DNA from: Diphasiastrum complanatum
Taxonomy: Eukaryota; Streptophyta; Lycopodiopsida; Lycopodiales; Lycopodiaceae
Direction of reading: 5' to 3'
Length of the DNA stretch: 64,000 bases
Assembly: GCA_029204225.1 (NCBI GenBank)
Contig: CM055092.1
Location: 70,931,472 to 70,995,471 of the forward strand
Below are positions 54,541 through 64,000 of this stretch, piece by piece (positions within the stretch are counted from its first letter, which is position 1; every line of letters begins with the position of its first letter). The notes under the pieces are model-generated. The model made no database searches. It had not been told where the DNA came from and saw nothing but the letters and a program-made list of their open reading frames with translations. The position numbers and the translations under genes are program-made.

Positions 54541-54965
54541 AGGGAGAGCGTTGAATTTCAAAGATCAAATAAAATTTCATGGTTAATGTGTAACCTATAA
54601 ATTATAGATACTTACGAATTTTTGCAAACTACAGATTTTCAAAAAATAAAAAACAAAAGTCTAAGTCCAAATCGACCCTGAATCGGGTTGAAACTACTTT
54701 GGCCCATGATCAAGATCAAATCGGATCTAACCTATTTCAAGATCAAATTAGAACTAAATAAACTCAATATCTATTTTGATCAAAGATTGATAATCAGCTC
54801 AATTTCGATCCAAGGACAATACATATTGTTGATTCAATACATGATGATTTTGACAATTTTCTACTCTATATTTAGTGATTACATTTTACCTATGACTCTG
54901 TCATTCTTCTTGATGTAACAAAAGTTGGAAGTAAACTTTACAATGTATCCACAATAATTTTCCAA
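54541..54965 (+). repeat. polypurine tract and candidate 3' LTR of decayed copia
   Basis: AAGGGAGAGCG at 54541-54551 is a polypurine tract directly after copia RNase H remnants. The following ~410 bp start TTGAATTTCAAAG and may end at CCAACAC near 54965. No second LTR is available for comparison, so the borders are tentative. Confidence 0.45.
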
Positions 54966-54969
54966 CACT

Positions 54970-55690
54970 AAGCAAGTTCTTTATAATGCTAGGAATGAAA
55001 AGTACACCATCAAGCTTTGGCTTCTTGAAAGATCCAAGATACATGGGAATGGAACCAACTCCCTCAATCTTACATTCATTATCATTTGCTAAAAAATAAA
55101 ATTTATAGGTCCTACATAAGGTGCAAGATGTGAAAAATACTCCCTCTTGCCTGACATGTGGGAACTTGCCCTACTATCGATCCACCATGGATCTTCAAGT
55201 CCTTTGACACTTGATGATGAGAAATTTGACATCATGAAAGAGACCTCTTAATCACTTTCCTCTTCTTTGCTTATGTTGGCTTGACTTTGAGCATTCTTTC
55301 GCTTGAAACACTTCTCATTCTCCTTCATAGGTTTTCCTACATGAGCAAGCTCCTTATTCGAGTCCTTAACTCTCAACATATATTGATGTCCACTCTCATT
55401 CTTGCTTTGAAAACATTGAAGCACTTGATTGTTTAATGAAACTAACCTAGAGGTATTCTTGGACTCATATATTGTTTGGAGAGTTTCCCACGCCTCTTGG
55501 GACGTGGTACATTCTCCAACCTCTTTGAGCAATTTATTAGCAACATTCATTTTGATACAATGAAGAGCAATCTTAAATCTCTTATTGTACTTTGTTGCTT
55601 CTTGTGGATAAATGGATTCAATTTCCTCAGTGATTCACAATGTCCATCAAGTCTTGGAGAACAAGAATGAACTCTAGCCTCAAATTTCAA
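54970..55690 (-). pseudogene. Ty1/copia Gag-protease, decayed (opposite strand)
   Basis: The minus-strand frame 55550-55248 is the UBN2 part of Gag (TSQEAWETLQTIYESKN, then LVSLNNQVLQCFQSK). Its upstream extension to 55690 (ALHCIKMNVANKLL) is broken. Downstream near 55190-54980 the protease region reads WIDSRASSHMSG followed by ECKIEGVGSIPM and IIKNLLSV. The D-S-R triad replaces D-S/T-G. The zinc knuckle is not visible. The fragment abuts the copia remnant on the other strand. Confidence 0.8.
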
Positions 55691-55699
55691 GTTGAATAA

Positions 55700-56219
55700 T
55701 TGGATGAATTAAGCCTATTACTTGACTCCAACAAGTATGCACTCATTGATGCCACATTCAATGAGAAAATCCTTGATTCAAAAGTACAAAATAGGACAAT
55801 AAAATGATCAATATTGTTATCCAACTAGCTTAGAGACTTGGGAAGAGTCTATCTAATAAGCTTCCCAACAAGATCCATCATAAGCACTCTAGATTTGAAT
55901 GAAAAATGTATCCTCCTTGATCAAAACTTCACAAGGAATGTAAATTCACTTTTACTTATTTAAAACAACTTTAAAGCACATTAATGCCTTTCAATTAAAA
56001 CATTTTTAGAACAAGTTGAATCACATAAATTATATAAATCACAATCTACTAAAATCTGATCTCAATAATCGACACAATCTTGACAAAGATGTCGTACTAT
56101 CAAGATCATCCAAATACTTTTTGCTGAAGCAAAAATGAGCCTAGATAGACCTAAACAAGGCCAAGAACAACATATTAGAACTTTATGAAGGATGATCCAA
56201 CTTTTTTTTGAGTGATAGC
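55700..56219. other. AT-rich, no gene seen
   Basis: No coding region or known repeat recognised. Confidence 0.4.
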
Positions 56220-56352
56220 ATTCAAATCTACAAGAAAATCTCTCCTAAATGACTTGTACTCCAAAGTCCAAATCACCAAACTTTCTAGAATTCAAATCTA
56301 CAAGAAAATCTCTCCTAGATGACTTGTACTCCAAAGTCCACATCACCAAACC
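56220..56352 (+). repeat. 70-bp tandem duplication
   Basis: ATTCAAATCTACAAGAAAAT through CCAAAGTCCA(A/C)ATCACCAAA occurs at 56220-56289 and 56290-56352 with two or three differences. Confidence 0.9.
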
Positions 56353-56613
56353 TTATAATTTGGTAGTATCAAATGAAAATGGGTTTTTCACGATTTTTGT
56401 AGTATATACATAGCATTTTTTTATCCTATTCAACTTCATTTGGCTCCAAAAGTCCAGAAAATTATGTGTAATCTCTAGAGATACATCTAGTAGTAGAGGC
56501 ACTTCAAATACTACAAGCAAACTAGATTTGAAAGCTTAATTTGATTAAAAACAATGCTCAAGTTGGAAGTAAATATTGTTTGTGCGTGTTGGCTAGATCT
56601 ACTCATGATGTGG

Positions 56614-57361
56614 TGTAGTATAGAGAGGATCGTCCACTTTTTAAGATTCTACCAAAAGCTTCAAACGAAAATAAATAACAAGTATGGAGGTACTAAGGCT
56701 TATCCAACTAGTGCGGGAACTGGAATGAAACTAACAATAATAAATCCTTACTAAGGCTTACCCAACTAGCAAGGTTACTAAACTAGTTCCTAAAATAACA
56801 GCTACAAGGGAAATGGAAAGGTAGATTGCGGCTAACTAATAATCAATCCAAATAAATACATGCCACAATACAAACCGATGAGAAGGAGGCAAGAGGAGGC
56901 CCGAGCACCTTCCCTCAAGCTATGCACCTTCCCAAGGGGAACACAAATGAAATAGAGAGATAATCTCAAAAATAGAGAGCTTGATTGCTTAATCTCAAAA
57001 GTGTTATTTACATGGCAAATACCTCTCCTTTTATGGCAAGGAGGGTCTTCCATAAGTACCCACTAACTTATGGGACTAGTTTATTTCTAGCCATTCTAGA
57101 ACTTCTAACTTAGGATTTAGAACTTCAAAGTTTCTAACTTAGTAAAACTTAAGACAAATATTTCTAAGCTTAAGATTCCTAAGTTTAAGTTCTAAGTCTA
57201 AGTTTATTATTTATTTAAGCTTCTACTCATGGACTTACAAAACACATGCCTTGGTTGAAGTTGATTGACAGATACTCATACGTGGACTTACAAAACACAT
57301 GCCACGGAGTTTTATCTTCTTTTTTTTTATTTATTTCTCTGTGTTAGTACAGCTGCTAACA
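56614..57361 (-). repeat. gypsy LTR E (about 748 bp), 3' LTR of right-hand element
   Basis: On the minus strand it starts TGTTAGCAGC at 57361, right after a polypurine tract, and ends near 56614 in a TACACC/TGTAG boundary. It contains a duplicated phrase GGACTTACAAAACACATGCC (57232-57251 partly, and 57283-57302). The left border is inferred from TG..CA logic. Confidence 0.65.
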
Positions 57362-57378
57362 TTAACCCCCTCCTTATT
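57362..57378 (-). promoter_or_regulatory. polypurine tract of right-hand gypsy element
   Basis: The minus strand reads AATAAGGAGGGGGTTAA directly before the TG of LTR E. It primes plus-strand synthesis. Confidence 0.75.
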
Positions 57379-57379
57379 G

Positions 57380-60363
57380 GATTGGTGGTCCCACACCAAT
57401 TGAAACCTTTTCGTCCTGGATCTTTTGCGCTTCTTGGAGGCAAGACTGTTGCTGGCGGGATTGGTAAATTTTGTTGCTGATGCCCTCCATCATTTGCCAT
57501 CGCAATTTGTTTAGGAAGGGCATGGGTTTGTAGTAATGGAGCATACCTTGTAAAAAACTATGTGTTTTCCATAGCTCCACTATATCAACGTGCAGGGCCG
57601 AAGTAAGGGCGGCACAATAATAAAGCCTTCCTACGTTGATGTGGTCGTCTTGCGTGTGCAGTGATTTATTGATATCAATGGCTATTGGGGGTAGCCCTCG
57701 ATCCCAGAAACCATTAAGTTCTGCCAAAAATGCTACCAGGCTACAATTGTCCGCAAAATATCTGACGTTGCGATCCGGGTTGCCATGGTGCTTCTGGTAG
57801 AATACATCAGTTAGTGACCATGTCTTCAGCCAAGTTGCCGGTATCAACGCCTGTGAGCTTGGGCCAAAATAGCCGATTCTTGCCCTTGGTAGCAGGAAAT
57901 GGTTCTCGCCTCTCTACCGGATAATAATATGGATTTGTACGCATGTAGGAAGGTGCTTCGAGATACCGTGCCATGGAGGTTTTGATCTGCCGGAAGAGCT
58001 GATGACGCCAAAGGGGTTGTGGATCCGGGAGTTTGATTGCTTCTTTATGTGTTTTACATTGGTTCAGATTTGGCAATATGTAGCCCTCACGCTCCTTTGT
58101 GGTTGGATATTGCTTGGCCATTTCTTGAGAGACAACTCATTGTTTGGTTCTATGGGCATGATTCTGTGCCGGATGGTTGGTGCTTCAAAAGCAATGCTAA
58201 ATTTGGGGATCAGGTTTAGGGGAGAGAGGAGGGGAGGGTTAGCTTCAGCAATTCTTTGTGATTTAGGGGGAAATTGGCGTTGAATAAATGGGAGGGTAGT
58301 GGTGTCGAGGGGTTAGAAGCGATGAAAGGAAAAAGATAATGTTGGGAGCTGGTACCACCAGAGCCTGATGGATTGGTTGGTGCTTGAGCTCCTTGCCCCA
58401 GGGGTTGGCCTTGAAAGGATGAGCCTTGAGTAGCAGGAGGAGGCTGCTGGATCCCTGTTCCATCTCCACCATCTAGTCCATCAAATTGGTGTCCAGAATC
58501 ATGGAACTGCATGGACAGACGACGTTGACTGGGCAACTGCCTTTAACGGTTCTTCCAGGGTGGCAATGTGCTAGTTCAAGGCCTCAACGGAAGCAGTGTA
58601 TGATTGTTGGAGTTTAGTGTGCTGCTCCATCATGGCTTTCAGCTTTTGGGCCAGCGTTTGACAGGCCACCACTGGAATTGGAGTTTCCTCAAGAATAGCT
58701 AGTGGTGTGAAGTCATTGAAATCCACCAATTCTAACTATTTTTTCATAGCAGAACGTGTGGCTTGTGCATTTGCTACGGCCTCGTCCCTTTTTGATCTAA
58801 TGTTATCAATGGCAGGCTGCATGTTGGATACCTTCAGTTGGAGCTGGTTCTGGAGGTGGATGAGCATTTGTTGCTGTTGTTGATTATAAGTAGTGAGATT
58901 TTGGATCTGCTGCTGCTGTTGCTTGTTTTCCTCCTCCAACCTTGTTTTTTCCTTTTGAAGATCCGTCATAGCGCCATCATCAAATTGTCTCATGGTGTGT
59001 TGTCCCCCTAGGGTGCCGAATAGATTATATTGGAGCTCATTTATCAACCATACCGCTTTTTGGGCTGCAAGGGGTAACTGCTCCCAAGGGTCAATGTCAA
59101 GGAGAGTGCGTGTATAGTTAGGATATGGCATCAGGTTAAAAGGTAGAAAATCGAAAATGGGAGGGGTGTAAAGCAAAATCATCTACATTGACTGTAGAGT
59201 CAAGTAGGGTGGAAGTTGGTACAGGTGAAGGCTTTTGTGGAAGGGTGGAATTGAAGCCCGTGTTGAGAGTGAGTGATGGTGTGGAGGTAGCGGTAAAAGG
59301 TGGGGGTGGTGGTGGAAGTGTGATAGCAAGTGATGAAGGTGGAACTGCGAAAATTGTCGGTGGACAAAATTACGCCCATAGCACCAGAACCAGAAGTGCC
59401 TGCATCAACTGAACTGCCTGCTGCTGCTATCGCTTGCCTTCTTGCTGCAGCCTGTTGGAGAAGGGCTTCCTGTTGGGCTAAGACCTCCTTTGGGAGCTAA
59501 GAGGACTTAAGGCTCCCTCTGGATTCAGCATATTTAGTCCCGATGTCACTGGATAAAATTTCTTGAGGTGGTAAGTCAGCTTCAGTGCTGACCGCCTTCC
59601 CTTTCTGCTTCTTAGTTGGTGGTGCTGGTGAAACGGGTTCTGATGTCAGTTGTGGGATGGCACGCTTCTTGGTGCTCGGATAGACATCCTCGAGCTCTTT
59701 GATGGCAGCAGCTGCCCGAGATACAAACTGTTTGGTGACCAACATGTGGAGAAGATATTTACACTTGGTAGTTGGTTTCCTGGCTTTTAGGGCCCCACAC
59801 AACTTATCTGATATCTTCTCAGCCCACTTGTAGTTCTGAGTGGGATAGTCCATAGTGATGGTCAAGGAGAAGAGATTGCTTGGTGGTATGCGATCCATCT
59901 TGGTGGTATGGACTTCGACCATGGTGACGAGAATTTTTTATGCCGCCCGGAGATAGGGATCTGTGAGGAGGCAGATGGCGATCCTATCGTTGATTGGGCA
60001 ATAGTTTTGTCGTCCTCTGTCAGAAACTTGGTAAAATACTTGGCATCATAACTCGTGCCCTTTCCATGGATCGTCTCTCCAAGAATAGGAATTCCAATGC
60101 TTTGTATATGGAGAGATGTTGATGATGGTGGAGCTGTCGGAATGTTTGGAACTCATCCGAGTATGTCAAGTAGGCAGCTCGGATCAGGCTCTTGCTCTGC
60201 TGATCAAGGAAGTATGTTAGATCGAAGCCAAGGTTCGTAAGGATGTCCTTGGCTAGGATAAGCTGCTTAGCATAATGCTTGATACAGATCATAAATATAT
60301 CCTCTGAATAAGGCCTAGGGGGTTTATGGCGATGAAGCGAGAGCAAGGAGTCACGGGAGCCAT
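57380..60363 (-). pseudogene. gypsy third ORF (env-like position), copy 2, broken
   Basis: A sense-strand region between the integrase end and the 3' LTR, starting near ATG 60363. Frames at 60346-60020 and 59922-59497 form the N-terminal domain (NLGFDLTYFLDQQSKSL, then NYKWAEKISDKLCGALKARK) with a Lys-rich KKQKGKAVS segment. The frame 59182-58736 is a Gln-rich coiled coil (QKEKTRLEEENKQQQQQIQ). The frame 58536-58216 is a Gln/Gly/Pro/Ser linker. 58121-57807 and 57847-57374 form the C-terminal domain with LWRHQLFRQ near 58010 and WDRGLPPIAIDINKSL near 57706, then VGRLYYCAAL. Order and spacing match copy 1 at 37484-39866. The protein family is unknown to me. Frameshifts break it. Confidence 0.65.
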
Positions 60364-61060
60364 GGTAGCAATGATTCTAAATGTTTTGGCAAGTCTGAAA
60401 ATTCTGATAAATTTCAGCATGAACTCAAGAGCAAGAATCTAGAATGAATTCGTGAGGAGGAGAGGAGAGGTCTACATATAGATGTTTTTGGTCAGGAATT
60501 TGCAACTCTACTCAAAAGTTGTGCTCAGTGTCCATGATTTTCTAATGAGGTTCACGAATTTCAAGGCACTGTTTTGAGGGTCAGCGAATTTCTGTAAGTG
60601 TTTTTTGTGCACTAAATAGGAAAAATGTTTGACAGTGCAAAAATGTTTCTGATCAGAATTCGCGGAGATAACAGAGAAATCGTGGAGATGATTTTGAGCT
60701 TCAGTGAATTGTCTGCAAATTTTGGTAGTGAGTATTTGATGCAAAAAAAGAGTTTTTATTTTATTTTTGGAAAGGTTGTCTCTGAGACAGAATTTGTGGA
60801 GGTAAAAAATGAATCGTGCATACTAAAAAAGGGGGTGGACGAATTCTATATGATGTGATGGTGAAACAAAAATTTTAAAAAAGAATGATTCTTGTGGTTT
60901 ACACAGAAAAAGACTGATTGTAGGCCTGAGCTGATGATATCTAGATGTTCTAAAATAAGAAAACACAAAAAAATTGTTGAAATGGCAAGCAGGTAGGAAA
61001 GAAAAATAAGGAAAAAAAATTAGGAAAGAAAACAACTAATACACATCAAGATTAAAGCAG
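60364..61060 (-). other. integrase-to-third-ORF spacer with GCGAATT words
   Basis: A non-coding spacer holding a TATA-like CTATATGTAG (60472-60481 region, about 110 bp before the ORF). It also holds repeated GCGAATTTC / GAATTCGCGGAG / GAATTTGTGGAGG words in both orientations between about 60500 and 60850. The arrangement parallels the spacer of copy 1. Confidence 0.5.
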
Positions 61061-61099
61061 GGCTCATTGTACTTTCTTAGTCTGCTCCCATTGACGATA

Positions 61100-63994
61100 G
61101 TGTCTAAAAGATCGCCTTGTAGGGTTTAGAGTTAGACATATCCGGAGGCAAATATGTTTTAAATGACATAAGATCCTTGGCCAAAAAATTCGAGTTTTCC
61201 TTTAAATGGTTTGGCTTGGTATAGCAGAACCTTATCTTCGACCTGAAACTCTTTGAGTTTTAAGAATCGATCATGCCATGCTTTTTGTCGACGTTTGTGG
61301 ACTTGTTGAGCATGGATGTTGATCTGACATGTTTCACATAATTGTTCCATATGATTTAATCTATTTGCTAGAATCTGTCGATTATCTAACTCAAGATTAT
61401 ATGCTACTCATACCGGATCGACTCGATTCGACTCATAATTTTTTGAGTCAGTCATGTAATTTTTCAAGTTACTATATATTTTCGATACTGGCGAAGCTTC
61501 TGAACCGCATATACCATTGCCAAGGCTTCATGCTCGATAGTGGTATAATTGACTTCAGCAAGTATCAATTGTCTACTGAGAAAGTGGATTGGGTGAGCAT
61601 AGCTCCAATGGCATACTTGGATGCATCGGTATGTACATGGAATTATTTGGAATAGTCAGGAGCCCGGAGGATAGATGCATTGGTAAGGGCTTCTTTGAGT
61701 TGATTAAATGCGACGCATTGTTCATCAGTCCATTTGGGGACAACAACTACTTTGTAGATTAACCGTGCTTTATAAGCGAAGTCGAAAATAAAGCACCGAT
61801 AGTAGTTGGCGTGGCCAAGGAAATAATACACTTCGCGGATGGTACATGGTTCCGGTAGATTTTGAATGATGAGGATCTTTTCGGGGTCAGTTGCGATGCC
61901 ATTTTTTGAAATGATATGGCCTAACACAATATCGTGTGTTACCCAGATCTGGCATTTTTCAGGGTTCAGGGAGATGCCGAATCGTTGACATTGAATAAAT
62001 TTTTTCTCAAGCACAGACAGATGTCATGGTTCTTCTAAATGTGCACCTAAATCATCCAAGTAAACTTCTAGGGTGTCACCCATCTACTGAGAGAAGGCAG
62101 CTTGCATAACACGTTGGAAGGTGCTAGGAGCATTACAGAGACCAAAAGGCATGACTTTCCAACAGAAGGTTTCCCATTTTGTGGCAAAAGCGGTTTTATG
62201 TTGATCTTCTTCAACAATTTGGATCATATTATCTCCGCTAAATCCATCTAAGAAGGAGTAGCCTCATCTCCTGCGAGATTTTCTAGGATGGATTCTCTGA
62301 AAGGTAATGGAAAATGATCACGTTCTGTAACGGCATTAAGTTTCTTAAAGTCGACACAGATCCGGTGTTTTTCATTTTTCTTAAGAACGATGACGATTGG
62401 GAAGACCCACTCAGTATGTTCAATTTCATAGATGAATCTTGCATCTAACAAGCGTCAGAGTTCTTTTTTGAGTTTGGCCTTGTAGATCAGATTGCATAGG
62501 GACGACTAGCAGTTGGCCCGGTTTAAGGGGAATACAATGCACAACTACTTGGGGTGAGACGCCTTTCATGTCTTGGTAGGACCAGACAAAGACATGTCTA
62601 TATTTGCGCAGTAGCTTTTCAACCTGTCTACATTGTTCGTGATTGAGATGAGCCCCGACGTGGACAATGTATTCGTTAGTTTCAGTTGGCTCACTCAAGG
62701 AAAGGGCAACGGTGCGGGCAAGGCCTTCATAGGGCGAATTACCATTTGGCTCATGTTGAGCTTGGGGTAATTAGATTGAAACATCCTCGATTGTATAGTC
62801 CTTAAAATATTCAGGCACATCATGGGCTGGAGATTCGAGGGGGGCCTTGCCTTTCAACAGTCTGGATGATGATTTGGGAGGTTTGGGGGTTGGTGTAGGA
62901 ACATGTGCAGTCTCAGGGACTTCCCTAACAGTGGTAAGGTCGTCAGCCGGTTGAATTTGAAGAGGTTTCTTCATCTTTTCCTTCATGGTATGACCACGTG
63001 GTTGTGGCTTCGGAGGTCGTGAGGTGTGCGGATGAGGAAGTGGTGGCACATCATGGAGGATTTTGTCGTCGATTGGAAAAATTGTTTCCTCCTCATAGAG
63101 GTCCCATGGATAATTTGGTCTTTTGACACGGTAGAACTTGGTATCAGGTTTGTCAACTGTAACTTTAGCAATGGGTTCCACTTTGGATGACTGCTGTGGA
63201 AAGGCCTTGAGTGGAAGGGCCTCCATGTAGTTGAGGATTTGAATATCAAAAATGTCTAAATCTTCTGAGCAATTTTGAATTCACAAGACATTTTCGCCAT
63301 CTACGAAAAATCTTTTGATTCATTAGTGGGAATATCAAGTACTACTAGATCTACAGAAAGCTTTAGACCTCTTAGTTTGATCAGCACTTGCGGAAGGAAA
63401 CCGGTAGGTCGAACACACTTTGATCAGCCATCCTAAGCTGACAAGTGGATTTGGTAAGCTTGTCTCTTAGATTCCATTTTAGCATGAGGGATGTGGAAAT
63501 GATATTGACACCTGAGCCACCATCGAGGACAGCTAGGACTTCGTGAGATTGCGATGGGTAGTTGGAATTTTGATGTTGCCCCGTTCACTGAGTGGATTGG
63601 TGAGGTGTAATGGCATTTCGGGCAACTCATCCGGGGTGGTGGTGTCAGTGGATTGGATCTGGTGTTTCCATTTGCCAGCATGCTTCCATAGAACATGGAA
63701 AGGGAGAGTGACATTGGCTTGCGGTAAATCCCCCCCAACTTCAGTACCTTCAAGGGTTTTGCTTTCAAAAGGCATGTGAGGGACTTTATGGGAGGTGGAA
63801 GATTGTTGGTCGGCATTGCGAATTTGCTGGTGATACTGATGATGCAGCCGAATTTCTTCAGATGGGCGAGGATAAACTATCGGGGTTGAATTTTCACTTG
63901 GAGGGACAACATGCTGTTGAGTTTTGCTGGGTGCAAGTGTAGGGGCTTGGCGTTGGGTTTGTGCCCGAGTCAAGACCCATGCAGGATGAGTCAC
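61100..63994 (-). pseudogene. Ty3/gypsy gag end, protease, RT and integrase tail; internal deletion; cut by window edge
   Basis: On the minus strand from the right edge come a Gag C-terminal tail (WVLTRAQTQRQAP) and then protease near 63520 (VLAVLDGGSGVNIIS). A long Pro-rich linker follows (63226-62771; SPAHDVPEYFKDYTIEDVSI), then RT (62700-62248; IYEIEHTEWVFPIVIV, FKKLNAVTERDHFPLPF). Further RT text is at 62014-61643 (LNPEKCQIWVTHD..GHIISKNGIATDPEK, GHANYYRCFIFDFA). RNase H opens with VHTDASKYAIGAMLTQ near 61620 but breaks off near 61490. The next recognisable part is the integrase C-terminus at 61350-61159 (KAWHDRFLKLKEF, KVLLYQAKPFKGKLEF). The RNase H end and the whole integrase core are missing. 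Frameshifts and stops occur throughout. Confidence 0.87.
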
Positions 63995-64000
63995 AACTGG

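Noticed and set aside
58002-58283. Plus-strand frames with hydrophobic runs over the second third ORF, as a possible envelope membrane segment
   Set aside because: Antisense to the conserved coding strand. No signal peptide or transmembrane segment was seen in the sense frames, so I do not call the third ORF an envelope protein.

Overview
This window looks like repeat-dominated nuclear DNA of a land plant. It is AT-rich, has spliced genes, plant telo-box motifs, Ty1/copia, Ty3/gypsy and CACTA elements, and primer sites matching initiator tRNA-Met and tRNA-Asp. I cannot name the species; a large-genome fern, gymnosperm or other non-model plant fits, but that is weak inference. Only two host genes are supported. 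One is a complete two-exon PNO1/KRR1-type ribosome-biogenesis gene (19747-21476, + strand). The other is the first coding exon of an RRM (glycine-rich RNA-binding type) protein with a 5'-UTR intron (about 4109-5165, - strand). Both have telo-boxes just upstream.

Layout. 1-1552: 5' end of a Ty1/copia element (- strand) with an open gag running off the window edge, a tRNA-iMet primer site and a 401-bp LTR. 1553-5735: gene debris, a Cys-rich pseudogene fragment, diverged tandem repeats and the RRM exon. 6662-8043: a short-LTR, apparently non-coding retroelement. 8771-11870: (TC)n tracts, a ~67-bp-spaced CAGCGATGGA repeat, a duplicated segment and a perfect hairpin. 12895-19135: copia and gypsy remnants, a solo LTR with target duplication, and a higher-order minisatellite. 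19141-21476: PNO1. 22090-31277: decayed copia copies, a 246-bp (AG)n tract, a gypsy gag and a CACTA transposase fossil. 33013-36230: a gypsy deletion derivative.

36660-49935 is the most unusual part. It contains a gypsy element split into two halves lying head to head. The 3' half (RNase H, integrase, a third ORF, 3' LTR) is on the - strand. The 5' half (LTR, tRNA-Asp primer site, leader, gag, protease, RT) is on the + strand. The + half ends inside pol and is joined to about 57 nt of tRNA-Asp, including CCA, which leads directly into an inverted LTR copy. This is the structure expected if the reverse-transcription primer tRNA was retained and copied into DNA. 49936-52735 is an LTR-flanked copia derivative carrying one 566-codon ORF with no RT or integrase. 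53240-55690 holds two more copia remnants. 56614-64000 is a second gypsy element (- strand) with the same kind of third ORF.

The mobile-element genes are nearly all broken by stops, frameshifts or deletions, many of them C-to-T or G-to-A changes, as expected of silenced methylated copies. The most novel protein-level signal is the third gypsy ORF, seen in two diverged elements with the same domain order (coiled coil, Gln/Gly/Ser-rich linker, C-terminal domain with WRxQLFxQ and WDxxLPPI motifs).
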